From Hirundichthys speculiger (taxonomy: Eukaryota; Chordata; Actinopteri; Beloniformes; Exocoetidae): DNA of 64,000 nt. This document shows positions 1-14,200 of the stretch, piece after piece. The stretch is from positions 1,860,001 through 1,924,000 of the forward strand of contig JAGFBZ010001926.1 of NCBI GenBank assembly GCA_018398805.1, read 5' to 3'. Within the stretch, counting starts at the first letter, position 1, and each line of letters starts with the position of its first letter. The position numbers and the translations under genes were made by a program. The notes under the pieces are model-generated. The model made no database searches. It saw only the letters and a program-made list of their open reading frames with translations, and was not told the origin of the DNA.

Positions 1-40
1 TTCGAAGTAGAGGTTGGAGGACTTGAGTAATGCAGTGTAG

Positions 41-808
<768 letters not shown>

Positions 809-1442
809 GTGCAATATCAGCATGTGTGTGCATACACATTATATTCCAAGTGTTCTCACTTGAAAACCATTAAACAAAGAAACACTGTTTGCCAAAATCA
901 CTATGCTTAGCCTTAAACACATTTTAATGTTCACGCATCCATTTTATTTATGATTACCGGTAGCTTTTATTTAGGCATTAATGCTGGTGCAGTTAATTTA
1001 TTTTACTATGAATATGCACTCTTTACTTTTTATACTTTGTTTATTTTGAATATAATGTTACTGAACAGTAAGTGTTAATGTATATCTCATTGTCATTAAA
1101 ATGTGGCGGTCTGTTTTATTTGAAATGTTGAATACCTGATTCTGGAAACTTGAATTTCACATGTGCTTTAACAGCGTCTCCTTGACTGGGATTGCTGAAA
1201 AACGACTTGATTTGTTGCTGCTGACAGAATGGCACTGATACTGATCAGATTCTTGTCACCTCCGTGATGTTTTTTGTTGCATAACTCAAAAAATGTCTGT
1301 AAACAGGAGTAGTTTTTACTTTTGAAGACTATTCCTGGGTAGGTTTTTCTTCATTACATTGACAACCTGAAAATAGCAGAAATATATGAAAACTTTGACC
1401 AAAGTGTCTTTGCATATCATACATATTAAATTGATAAATAAA
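809..1442 (+). other. Probable upp1 3' UTR with candidate poly(A) signals
   Basis: AT-rich sequence after the upp1 stop codon. Candidate poly(A) hexamers are ATTAAA at 869-874, ATTAAA at 1095-1100 and AATAAA at 1437-1442. Which one is used cannot be decided from sequence alone. Confidence 0.5.
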
Positions 1443-2634
1443 TCTTCATGCTGTCATACTTGTTTTGTGTTTTAATTCCTTGAAGTAGTAGAGTTTCCCA
1501 ACATACATTAATGACCATTTTGCACACGTGAAGCACTCAGATGTATGATGCAGGACGTTTCTTCTGAGCTGTTAAATTTACACGTATTTAAGGAAGCTTG
1601 ATTCCTGAATAGGACCAAACATGATGTGTGAAAAATAACCAGCTAGGCTCACTTTTTATAAGATGTTTTTCCTTGTACAATATTCAGCAACATTTACCTT
1701 CTGCCTAAAGATTATCCAACCTGTGTGAATAATATGTTTATAAAGATAATCAGTACTGTTTCTAGGTATTTAGACTTGTCTAAATTACACTCTAAATTCT
1801 GTTGCCTTTTTTATTCGGCCTTTGTCAAAGTAATAACTACTTCACTCTTATTTCCAGGCCGGTCCTGATTTTATCCGGATATTTCAAAGTAGATCTAACA
1901 ACCTGACTGGTCATGGCATTTCTAATAAGCTATTTTTTGACCAGTGGTTGTAGCTGGTTCACAGACAGGTGACACATTCTAAATAGAAGTCTATTCTTTA
2001 CATTGACCATGACAAGTAGAAATGATTTCATAGTACTCCTGCTTTTTAGAAATCCCTCAAATGGGTAGGGTTCACACTACCTGTTAGGCCTATTTTCAGC
2101 AGTATGCACCTATAGTATCTGTTAAATAGATCTATAAAAAAAATCTACCGATTGTGCCTGTCCTGTGAACCAAATATGATGAAAGAGCCTTGAGCTGCTA
2201 AGGTGTGAAACAAAGCTGTCAGAGAAGTTCCACGTGTTAAATATTTTAAATGCAGATTATAATACAAAATGTTTTCAGTTTGCTTTAATTTAAAATCGAT
2301 GTATGAACATCTTTTTATTTTGTTTATTTTTTTTTTTTACAGGTTTCAGAGGTCTAATAACAGGATTTGCTTTCTGTTTTGTTGTTTAATTGTACTTCAT
2401 TTCATATTTTTTCTTTGCTTGTAGATGGTTAACAGAATCTCCAAATTTTGAACTGAGGATAAATCTTTAGTGTGCTGAGGAGCTCATTAAAATCTCAGAG
2501 AAAAGGGTTCAGGGAACTACATTAAAGGAGAAAGGCATCTGCTACAACTGTTTTAAATTCAAGTTTAAAGTCACAAAGTGCTCACATAGAAATCTGGAGT
2601 CAAGGGATTTATCTTTGGATTTTATTTTTATTTC

Positions 2635-2667
<33 letters not shown>

Positions 2668-3168
2668 TTTTAAACCTTTTTTTATGTATTTGTCCATGAC
2701 TTTAAATCAAATTTAATGTCAATTCTCATCTCTGTGTATGTTGTAAAGCCCTTTAAACTACATGGGCCTGGAAACTACACAATACAATCCTTTATTCTCA
2801 AAATATGGCTTCCTTTAGGCGACATATGAAAAGAACATTTCTTTTTCTGTGCTTGAGAGTACGTGTTCATGTGTTTGAAGTCACCACCGGCTCAACAACA
2901 CAGAATACAACCCTGTCTCTTAGTTCTGAGCATCCTTCATGTGAAAATATTCAGAGAGCTGTTCAGATTTGGAGGATTCTCTGACATCACAGAATCCAGA
3001 CCAGAGCACACTTTTGAATCTCCTCTTTATTTAAACTCAACTTTGTGCACTTTATACATTATACTATATACTTGGAAGTGGGTAGCCCAGAGTTTTAGCA
3101 CTGAATTCAAAAGGGGGATGCACACCAAGGAAGAGGAGGTTGAGTGAAGTAGAACAGCTGAAACCACC
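1443..3168. other. Intergenic, no gene seen
   Basis: AT-rich spacer between upp1 and the hAT element upstream of stmn2. It contains long T runs near 2325-2338 and 2630-2663. Open frames here are short and show no recognisable protein. Confidence 0.6.
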
Positions 3169-3176
3169 TTCTAAAG

Positions 3177-3794
3177 CAGGGGTGTTCAGACTCATTTTCA
3201 CTGAGGGCCACATCAGCATCATGGTGGCCCTCCAAGGGCCAGATTGACAGCATGAGTGTAACAAAATGCAATGTAAATCAAAATATATTAAACTACACCA
3301 TATTATATTGTTAAATAACGGAAATCTGTATTTATTTCCATCTTTTCTGTCAAAATGCAGATGTAGATTATACTTCTTTCACGACTGACACCGCCTCATA
3401 ACACAAAATACATACTGTTTTTTTCACCTTGAGATACAAACTTGTATTCGCTTTCCCGTTGTTGATGAAACTGTCTTCCTTGTGCATCAATTTTTCTTTT
3501 TATTTGACATGTTGGGATTCATTTGTAAAGGTTTTTCTCAAATCCATCAGTTCTGAAAATCGTCTTGAGTTCTTGCTCATGCTGATATACTGTTATCCTT
3601 GCGGGTAATCAAGAAATGCATTATGGGCGATGTAGTTTATTGTCAATATGCGCTTTAAAGCAGTGCATAAGCGTATTCTAAGTCTTAAAATATCACTTAA
3701 AAATTTAAGCCAATAGTGCACAAGCGCTCGAGGGCCACATAAAATGACGTGGTGGGCCACATTTGGCCCACGGGCCTTGTGTTTGACACATGTG
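3177..3794. mobile_element. Non-autonomous hAT-type DNA transposon (618 bp)
   Basis: It begins CAGGGGTGTTCAGACTCA and ends, read on the minus strand, CACATGTGTCAAACACAA: imperfect terminal inverted repeats of the GTGTCAAAC type followed by GGGCC-rich subterminal blocks on both sides. It is flanked by 8-bp direct repeats that differ at one base (TTCTAAAG 3169-3176, CTCTAAAG 3795-3802). An 8-bp target duplication is diagnostic of the hAT superfamily. No transposase remains. It sits about 480 bp upstream of the stmn2 start codon. Confidence 0.8.
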
Positions 3795-4094
3795 CTCTAA
3801 AGTGACTAGCATGACCTGAGCTGTAAATACAAGGTTGAAAATTGACCTTTTTCTTTCTTTCTTTCTTTCTTTTTTTTTTTTTTTACCCTTTCCCTGTTAT
3901 TATATTATTTTTTTACTCTATCCCTATCTCAATTTGACCGAAGCATGTCACAAATGCTTCATTGCTACTAACTTCATTAACACCCCATGAAATTATGTCA
4001 ACTTTTGAAAAGGAAAAAAAAAAATGTGTCTAGATTTAAGTTTCAGTTATGGGTCTCCAGTTCATTATGTCTGAACATTTGTGCTGTGTCTGTT

Positions 4095-4275
4095 ATTGAC
4101 TGCCGCTCTGCGCGTCAGAGAACAGAGGAGGGTCTGCCTGCGCGCTCCCGTGCGCGCTCCCTTCCTGTCTGCTATCGGATCCGAGCCTCGTCTGTTCGCT
4201 GACTCAGTGCCTTAAGCAGCATCACCGCTCACCAGAACAGAGATACAGCATCCTCTGCGGAAAGATACACCAGCC
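4095..4275 (+). promoter_or_regulatory. stmn2 proximal promoter / 5' UTR, GC-rich with AP-1-like site
   Basis: A local CpG-containing stretch (CGCGTCAG, GCGCGCTCCCGTGCGCGCTCC) in otherwise AT-rich DNA directly precedes the stmn2 ATG. It includes a consensus AP-1 site TGACTCA at 4200-4206. No transcription start can be fixed, so part of this may be 5' UTR. I saw no convincing canonical RE1/NRSF element nearby, although the mammalian gene is a classic REST target. Confidence 0.45.
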
Positions 4276-6823
4276 ATGGCCAAGACAGCAACCGGTAAGC
4301 ATGTTGACATTCGTCCTTTTTGAACGGATGGAAGGATGGATGAATGAAAAGGATGGATGGATCGACCTATGACAGGTGCGTCCTTTCTGTGTCGGCCCGG
4401 TGTCGTAGCTTGTGTCAGATTTTTGCCTCAAACCTGAAATGGCTCCATGGGGAAATGTTCTGCTTTCAACTGTTAAAACTAAATAAAATAAAATCTGCCA
4501 TCTTGGGATGGTTTTTTCTATCGACTGTGAGCCTGTATAGGGTCTCAGCACGAGAGTCTGTAAATCATAGCAAGAAAGCCTCAGCAGCCCAGCATCATCT
4601 GTCTTCAGGTTACTAAAATGTCTCCTTTATTATCTTCATCCACTGCTTTTATCTTATGTCGAGTAGATTATCATTGAATGTTTGGACAGGGTGGATTGCC
4701 ACTGTGGAGAGCTTTATTGAAAATGCTGCACCTGCGGTTCATGCTACAGCGGCCCCAACATGCAGCATAATGCAGACGGACCCCACCCAAGATGCTGGGC
4801 TGACGCTCATTCAGCCCACAGCAGAGCTGGCACGGCTTTATCTCTCTGAATCCTGGAATATTTTTGCTCTGATTATGCCAGGAGAGGTGTAAAGAATCTC
4901 TTAAAGACATTTTTTTTCTTTTTTCTTTTTTATTTGACATGTGATCAGGATTGCTCCAATGGGTTCAGTTTGGAGGAATGCTTCTTTTATTCATGTCTTG
5001 AGCGTTCCTTATCTCTCCTCCTTGCTGAGGATGCATCTCCAGCTATGGCGTGTTTTGTAGGGGGAAAAAAAGCATTATTTGGAATGTGCACAAAAGGCTC
5101 TAATTATAGAGTTGTGCGTTGGAGTAAAAAAATATTTTCTTTTTCTTTTAACAACCAAAACAATTGCTACATTAGCAATTTCTGTAAGGCCATCTATTTA
5201 CTATATTTATTTTATGGGTTTGTTTACATATTTTGAAACATTGCATTTGTGTAAGCCCCCCATTTAGGCATTTTTAGCAGAATGCTGTGCTGTCTGACTG
5301 CTGCGTGGAAGTGTGTGTTGTCAGGGGTGAATTGGAGCAGACAAGTGTAAGGCAAGGTGGGAGGCAGGCCAGCCCTGCAGCAAGGGGGCCGCTTCACACG
5401 CTGGCCTTTGCAGCAGAGGCAGCACTGCCAATCTGTAGTCCACTCTGAGGAGCCAGGTGGACAGTTTGTTAAATGCAGGAAGCAAATTAAAGACAGTCCG
5501 AAAAACAGGGGAAAACACACAAGAACACTGAAAAGTATTACTATGTTGACACATGGGTTCATTTAATCTGCTGCTCACTGATTCAAAGTGCTTTATGGAG
5601 GGTGTTTTGGCTGTTCCTTTTAATTTTTTTGCTTAATCAGAGTCTTAAACAGAAATGATTGTTTTCTCTCCCCCAGTAAAAATCTTGATTTTAGTACCCT
5701 AACAGAACGCCTTCATCAGAATCTATAATCAATAAATTATGAAGCAACATGACACTCCCATACATTTAGGACTTTGAATCGATCACTCATTCAATAGTAA
5801 TCCAATGGTGCATGCTTTAATGAGTAACGCTCCAGTTTATAACTTTGTAAATATGTCAACGGTTATTATGCATTTACTTGGGACAAATTAATTTGATTAA
5901 AAGGACATGTCAATGGTCTTATTATGCCTGTTTCGTTGTTGGAATGAGTAAGATATAAGACATAAAGAATAATCTGTACTGCCTTTTTGTCTCCCCCCCA
6001 GCATACAAAGAGAAGATGAAGGAGTTGTCCGTCCTCTCCCTCATCTGCTCCTGCTTCTACCCAGAGCCTCGCAACAAGCTTGCATGTGAGTTTGAAGGTA
6101 TGGATGAGCTTTTTTGACAGATCAGCCCTACTTCCTTAAGTAGAGGCATTTGTGTTTAATGGACATCTTATTGGATATTGATTTATGGTGGTTCCTCGCT
6201 ATTACTGCTTTGCAGACATGGAGGTGAAACCTATAAACAAGCGGGCCTCAGGACAAGCCTTTGAGGTGATACTCAAGCCTCTGTCTCCAGTGTCAGATGT
6301 AGCCCACAACCTCCCCTCACCTCCAAAGAGGGATATTTCCTTGGAGGACATTGAGAAGAAACTGGAGGCTGCCGAAGATCGAAGGAGGGCTACTTCCTTT
6401 GTGTTAAATGGCTTTGACTGTTTAGAATGGAAACTGTTCAAAATAAATAACTAGCTGCGGTTATTTTTGCTTGCATATTTAGTTCCAAGAGGCTCAGGTC
6501 CTGAGGGCCTTGGCAGAAAAGCGAGATCACGAGAGGGATGTTTTGCTAAAGGCCATGGAGGAGAACAGCAACTTCAGCAAGATGGCCGAGGAGAAGCTCC
6601 AGATGAAGATGGAGCAGATCAAGGAGAACCGCGATGCCCACCTGGCAGCCCTGATCGAGCGCCTACAGGAGAAGGTGAGAGCTGCAGAAATCTCTGCACG
6701 AGCATGTGTCTGGGAGGGACCGAGCGCAATCCTGAAGGCTAATCCTGGTGTTGTTGTGTTCAGGAGAAGCATGCCGCTGTGGTGCGCAGGAACAAAGAGC
6801 TGAGGGAAGAGCTGGAAGCATGA
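4276..6823 (+). CDS. stmn2: Stathmin-2 (SCG10), membrane-anchored tubulin-binding phosphoprotein
   Basis: Neuronal microtubule-destabilising protein that sequesters tubulin heterodimers through its stathmin-like domain and is anchored to Golgi and growth-cone membranes by palmitoylation. Coding exons: 4276-4294, 6002-6097, 6216-6388, 6483-6674 and 6764-6823, giving 179 residues, the length of human STMN2. Residues 1-27 include [18 protein letters not shown] with the two palmitoylated cysteines. [20 protein letters not shown] opens the stathmin domain. Both Ser-Pro phosphorylation motifs (LSPVS and PSPPKRD) are kept, and a long coiled-coil helix follows ([11 protein letters not shown] to [10 protein letters not shown]). 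MAKTA, the Cys pair and [10 protein letters not shown] distinguish it from stmn3 and stmn4. Oddity: the exon 3 boundary implied by homology is followed by GC (6389-6390) instead of GT, and the first residue of exon 4 is Phe where paralogues have Ser or Thr. A GT at 6401-6402 would add four residues. Confidence 0.92.
4295..6001 (+). other. stmn2 intron 1
   Basis: A 1.7-kb first intron bounded by GTAAGC and a C-rich polypyrimidine tract plus AG. It contains a short (GGAT)n-like stretch at about 4326-4361. Open frames inside it show no similarity to known proteins. Confidence 0.7.
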
Positions 6824-8136
<1,313 letters not shown>

Positions 8137-9683
8137 GGAACCAGTTATCTACACATCCTGAGAATCACAGTGTTTCAAAGTGCTTTTTTTGTTAAATTTT
8201 TCATACTCATCGGTTCTGTCTTAAAGAGGTAGACTAAACAAGTGGGATGTTTAACCAGCAGGTGGCAGTGTCACACTTATTTAGAGCAGCAAAACCAACC
8301 TGGAGCCTGTTAAAGCAGACTAACAGATCAAAACAGGCCAAATGCAAATACATTAAGACTTTTATTAATGATAACTAGGAAAAAATACCGACTGTTGGGA
8401 TCTTCTCTCAATCACTGCCATTTTGGTTTACAATGAAAGACAGCAAGCTTTATTCATTATTCATACCATGTGGCTTTAGCCTCAGGCAGCAGATTACAGA
8501 CACTGTCACTGCCCCACCTGGAGGCCTGAGGTGCTGCATAAAACCGAGTCATTAAAACAGTTGAACCCTACAAACTCGTGCCTTAAAGAAAAGACCAGGA
8601 ACAACGCATCAGAACTGAACTGTGATTTATGGGTCCAGCTGTCTGTGTGTTGTTGTTACTTAATAACTGCTTTCCTCCAGTGTTCTCATCCTGTTCACAC
8701 TATTGTCTCCGTTTCAGACCAGCCCAGGCTGGTGAGGTCAGGGCAACATTGTAAAGGATTTCCTCTGGTTCTTAATGATTTCCTGGGTATTCATAAGGGA
8801 AACAATGCTTTTGGATTTGGTTACTTAACCTGGCACGCGGTAAAGGAATTGCCTTTCAGTCAATAAGCAGGGCTTTATTAGCTGATGATTAACTTCCAAA
8901 AGACTGCGACAAAAATGCACCTGCAGATTCAGAAAAGAGATGTTCATAACCAACTGGAGGGGACTTGGTAGTATAAATGTTGAATTTATACATGCTTTCT
9001 ATAGATTTAAAGATACTAACACCTAAGGAGCAAATCCACCAAAAAACAAAACAAAACAAATAAACAAACAAAAAAGACACACTGAGTTATACTCATCCAT
9101 ATTTTATACATTTAGACTCAATTTATTGGTACAAAAATATTATGAACAGATACACAAATGAAAGTTTTCAATTCTCAAGTAGTTAGTTCTCCAAATGTGG
9201 AGCACATGATATCGCATGTCCACTTTTACAAGGTTCTGATAAGGAAAAAACAGATCATAGTAAGCAACTCTACATAATGTTAAATGCTGACATTTGTACT
9301 GGACAAATGTAAATGTTTGTGTGCATGATCTATGAAGTCTTACCTATACATCTGTGCTGACAGTAATCTTACTCATGTCCCAAAATCATACTGTATCAGT
9401 CCTCAGCCTGGAAGCAATGCATTCTACCTAGTTAACTTTCAACTTATCGAATTAAACAACAAAAACCATTCAGGATTCCTTTCTTGTGAAAAGTAAATGC
9501 CATACTGAGAAGCAATTATATCATCCTGCAAATTCTCCCACTTGTTTCTTGACAGCATAAAACCCTTTAGCTTTGTCCCCCTGTGGTTTGATGCTATAAA
9601 AACAGTTGAAGTAGGCCGTCCTGCCTGGTCCGTCTGTCATGGTGGGCACAGCTCAGCTGTTGCCTTCAGTCCCGTGGTTAGCG
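8137..9683. other. stmn2-hey1 convergent spacer and hey1 3' UTR
   Basis: stmn2 (+) and hey1 (-) converge here. On the minus strand a poly(A) signal AATAAA lies at 9127-9122, about 560 bp past the hey1 stop, so 9122-9683 is the likely hey1 3' UTR. The remainder is AT-rich with an A/C-rich stretch at 9040-9075 and no recognisable gene. Confidence 0.5.
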
Positions 9684-11092
9684 TCAGAAGGCTCCAATCT
9701 CCATGGCCCAAGGCCTGTAAGGCTTAGATATGGTGGATGAAGGACTCGCTGCACCGATGGCTGCTGGGGAGACGAGAGGGAAAGCACCCAAGGAGAGGGG
9801 GAAGGCTGAGAGTGAGGACAGAGATGACACAAGTGGAGGCGAAAGCTTAGATGCTGGCAAGGGCAGACTGAGAGGCAGAGAGCCATTGGGAGGAACCCTG
9901 ATGGACTCTGTGGGGGGCATGACGCTGAGTCTGGATGTCCCAGATGTCTCAGCGGACGAGGAGGACGATGAAGGAGAAGAAGAGGAGGAGGAGGGCGGGC
10001 TGCTGTTGCTTCTGGGTGCAGGTGTCCTGCCCTGAGGGTGCTGTAGGAGAACGTGGTGGGGGAGATGGGCAGGAGCAGTCCCATAGGCAGAGCCCCAGGC
10101 TAAATGTTCCAGTCCAGTGTGCACCTCCCTCTGGGAAGCACAGTTGCTGAGGTGGGACACTAATCTCACACGTAGAGAGTCCGTATTGTCCCGACCCTCT
10201 ACGATGCTCAGGTAGCGGGCTGCTTCTGCCAGGCATTCCCTGAAGCCCAGGCTGCGGTAATCCTTGGCAAGAGCATGTGCCTCGAAGTAACCTGTCAGGA
10301 GAAGATACATAAAGTTTAAATCTTAAAGTGTTTAGCATACCTTGAAAATATGAATTATGATGTTAAAAAGAAAAACATATTAACCTTTCCCACTAGATGC
10401 ATGAAGCATCTTCAAGTGGTCCACTGTCATTTGCAAAATTTCAGCTTTTTCCAATTTTGCTGACCCCTGAAAAGACATGGAAAGAAAATAATGACTTTAA
10501 AACAGAGTTGTTTCAAATCTGCATGCCAACAGCAGGCATCAAGAAAAAACAGTTTATATCAGATCAAGCATGATGCTATTTACCTGCTTCTCAAAAGCAC
10601 TTGGCACCAGTCTTCTCAGTTCTGACAGACTGTTATTAATCCGGTCACGTCTCCTTTTCTCAATAATCTGTAGAAATTACATATTTTTTATGAGTAACTC
10701 AGAGATAGTTAACATCTATGAATCAGTGGTGTGCAACTGTAAGAAGCTTACATACCCCTCTGCGCCTCTTTCTGGCTTGAACTTGCGTGGTTGTAGAGGG
10801 TGACATGGATCCGTGAGAGTCAAGGTGACTGAAATTTATAGCAGCCATAACATTGTCGTTAGAACAAAATGAACCACAGTATGTCGGTCTTATGGGTTTA
10901 ACAGCAACAAGCGATTAATCAAAAATAATAAATTTAAAACTAATAATCAAATGTCTTAAATATATGATATATATATATATGTAAAAAAATATAAAAGCTG
11001 ACATACCCATTTTCATCAGCACTGTCCTTCTCCACTTCAACATTATCATCCAGGTCGCTGTCTGATGAGCTGTAGTTGTGGTTTCGTTTCAT
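9684..11092 (-). CDS. hey1: Hey1, Notch-effector bHLH-Orange transcriptional repressor
   Basis: Nuclear repressor downstream of Notch/RBPJ that binds E-boxes as a dimer and acts in vascular, cardiac and neural development. Minus-strand exons: 11092-11007, 10828-10756, 10667-10584, 10466-10385 and 10291-9684. They total 933 nt, 310 residues, with all junctions GT/AG and in phase. The N-terminus [20 protein letters not shown] and the stretch [19 protein letters not shown] match HEY1 better than HEY2 or HEYL. The basic region (about 47-62) has the Gly typical of Hey proteins where Hes proteins have Pro. Helix-loop-helix follows to about 104, the Orange domain covers about 111-150 ([17 protein letters not shown]), and the C-terminus is [13 protein letters not shown] with the YRPW motif at 300-303. 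A Ser-rich run (about 203-221) looks expanded relative to the mammalian protein. Confidence 0.96.
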
Positions 11093-11280
11093 CCTGCTTC
11101 CAAGCCTGCAGTGATAAAGACACTCCTTTCACAGAGAGCTCCAGCAGCGCACTGACAGCAGAGGGTCTGAGCAACAGTTTGAACATCAGACCTGCTTCCC
11201 TGGGATTATTTTCACACCGTGGGGAAGGGGGTGGGGTGTCTGGAATTAGGTGGGCAGTGCTTGAAAGCACTTCAGCCAAT
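11093..11280 (-). promoter_or_regulatory. Candidate hey1 promoter with RBPJ-like sites
   Basis: Just upstream of the hey1 start (minus strand) is CCCCACGGTGTGAAAATAA. It holds GTGTGAA, an RBPJ-like core, and overlaps GTGGGGAA read on the other strand (plus 11219-11226). Hey genes are direct Notch targets with RBPJ sites close to the start, so location and motifs fit. The matches are imperfect and the assignment is an inference. Confidence 0.35.
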
Positions 11281-14200
11281 TAGAATCAAGATGACATCTG
11301 AGTGATCAGTGCACTTTGTGAGCGACATGCTGTTTAGAGACAGATCAATCAACAAGCCCGGATGTCACAGAGGAAACCTTTAATAAAGATGTTCTGTTGA
11401 AATGTGTCTAGGGTTGAATTAGTATAAATGAAGTCTGGCCTTGACGTTAATCCTGTTTTCTGTGGATGATAGCTCACACTGTTAGATTCCTGGCCACAGG
11501 TTTCCATTTTCACCGTTGAGGCCCGGGTTCATGAGAAACAGGCCCTATCATGACTGCAGAAGCCCTCTTCTTCCGTTATGTGAGCTCATGCTCTGTTACA
11601 TGAGTGTGTCCATTGTCTGATGTCAGCTGTGTGGTTCCACAACACCACTGAACAGCCGGGAGCTTCCACAGTCAGTCAGCGTTGCCAAGAGCTCCCAGGA
11701 AACTTCTTCCTCTCCGCCTCCTCCCCACTCACTGCAAATAGTTCAACTGACTGGCGCAGGCAGATCTTCCCAGGGAACCATTCATCCACTGTGAGAAAAA
11801 AAAGAAACGCTTGTCAAAGCTCAAGATGCAAAAACATATAAAGTTACTTGAAACATAAGATGTAGAAGACAAAAGGAGCGGAGGTGGTCTGCCCAAGGTT
11901 CAATAATTGTGACCCGACTAATGAACATGGCCCGGAGAGGAAACACAGTCCTTTCAATAAATATCCTTCTAGGTGTTTTTTTTTTCTTTTTAATTTTAAG
12001 TAAGCTTCTAGAATCTTTAAAGCTTGCAGTTTATTTTATGTATTAGGCTCCTCTTAATGTACAATCATTAAAACAGGTTTTAATCAATATTAAGGTCAGA
12101 ACTTTTAGAGTGTGTCTGAAAATTGGGTTTTGTGACACACCAGTGTCAGTATTCAAGGTGAGGAAAAGCTGATCCTGTAGAACATATTGACATAAATAAG
12201 CCTGCAAGAGGCTTTGAGCCTAATTAGAGCAACTTTGCAGCCTGGCTGTTCTGCTTTCATCGCTGAAATGCATTTTTTGTGAGTGCCAGAATTTGCAGAA
12301 TTTAGGATTCTTTTTGCAGTGGAATGATGAGAAGAAAAACTAGACAGTTTTGTGAAGACTTGTATTGGTTCTGAGGTGGATTGAGGGTCCAAATTAACAG
12401 CATTGTACTGTGTTACAGCACTGCATGTGCAGGTAGTTACTGGAGTAGTTACTAAACATGACAGATACTGGAGCAGCTACACACCAATGTCCAAGAAAAA
12501 GATTCATTCTTTGGGAACTGAAGGTCCAAATTAATGATCTTGTAACAAAGTGTTGTGGTTACCAGACTGTATGTCATTCTATGATGAGCCAACGCCACAT
12601 GGCAGAGGTTAGAGGGCTGTGCACCTACTGAGAGAACCTAACCCACAAAGAAAAGAAAATCTGGTCCAAAACACAGCCCGATCTCCAGTTTTCTTTGGCC
12701 TCCATTTGGCCTTGACTGATGGTGTGGACAGCTGCCTATACTCAACCACTAATTTAGCTATTTACAACACACCCCTTTAACCAAAGTTTAGCCCAGCTCT
12801 CAATGTTTGGAGTATGTCTGGCCCAATAACGGTGCCATAACTGAGCCATAAGTGCCAAAAGTAGCCCAGATGAGGCTCAAATGTACCAGTTACTGAGCTA
12901 TGTTGTTTGCCTTGAGGATAAAGGACTGATGTTTACCACTTAATTTTTCACCTCATAGTTTTCTTTACAAAGGGTTCATTAGAAACAGCTGAATTTGGTG
13001 GGTCGACGTACTGATGAGCTCACCATGATGACGGCTCTGCTGCATTGTTGGAAGAAGATGTCCATGTCATGAAAAGTTTAGGCTGCAAAACATAGATGAT
13101 GATGTTAAGTCAATGCACAGCTGGAAGGTAACTAGAATGTTACTGCTGCTTTTGTGAATTTGTATGAACTTTGAATCTGGACTCTGTTGAAATGAACTGG
13201 ACTGAAGTGGAAACAGTTGAACTGAATGAACTGGAATGAGCTGAACTGAGTTGATTCTTTGGAGGTTTTGTTTTCCTACATGGCCAAAGCATGCTACAGT
13301 CCTTCACCATGTTTGACATACATTAATAGGGACATGTAGGTTATATTTTATATCAAATATATAAAAATACAAAAGAAATGATAAACAAAGAAATAAAAAA
13401 ATGTATTGATAGTTGTAAGATGCTTTTGTAAGTGAAATAATTAGGCTTAAGGCACTATTGTGTTGTTTAGACAATATGTTAGAATGCAACATTATATATT
13501 CAAATACATCACACCAGTACGCTGTAAGTAATTATACATATATACCGGCCATTATTTTACTTTATCAATGCCATTTTACACCACAATATTTCCATTTAAC
13601 ACAACTACAACTGTGAGAAACAAATAACATATTTAGATACTCAGTAGACTGAAGCTGACGGGCATAATCACTTTATCAAATAAGATAAACGGCTACAGAT
13701 AAACAACTTAGAAACATATACTTGATCCCTCTAACATGATAATCATCTAAATAAACTATCCTTTCTGCATCAAGAGTATTGTTTTGGTTTGTTAGAACAG
13801 TTTATAGTTGTTAAATGTTTTAATTTGTAACTGCTATTCTATTATTTGCTGTTTTTACTTCAATCAAGGATCCTCTTCTGCTTTGTTAGCAGACAAATGA
13901 TGAATGTTCCAGGAAATGATGACTGGAAACAGTTCCGGTCTGACATGTCTGTTAAGGCTATCAGTGGAAATGCAACCGCGTCCCTCCTGTCATCTTCCAG
14001 ACCGGCACCTTGTTGAAGAGCAGCTGTTTCTCTGCTCCGTCCATCAGGTCAGTTGTTAACTTGATGCACTGGGAGTTAGACAAGTGCGGATAAGAACTTG
14101 ATTCCTGGGAGCAACTGCAGACAACAAGCTTTGTTCCCAGAATGCACGAGGAGCTTCGGTAGTGGCTGATACAATGAACAAACACACTTCTGCTTTTCTG

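Noticed and set aside
4480..4560. Possible RE1/NRSF silencer in stmn2 intron 1 (CTCAGCACGAGAGTCTG)
   Set aside because: Only the left half resembles the motif; the GGACAG half is absent at canonical spacing.
9653..10338. Extra long frames on both strands over the hey1 last exon
   Set aside because: They are shadows of the real hey1 exon 5 frame, which alone carries the Orange domain and YRPW motif.
12590..12910. Possible decayed gene upstream of hey1
   Set aside because: Sequence looked slightly GC-richer but no frame longer than a few dozen codons or recognisable domain was found on either strand.
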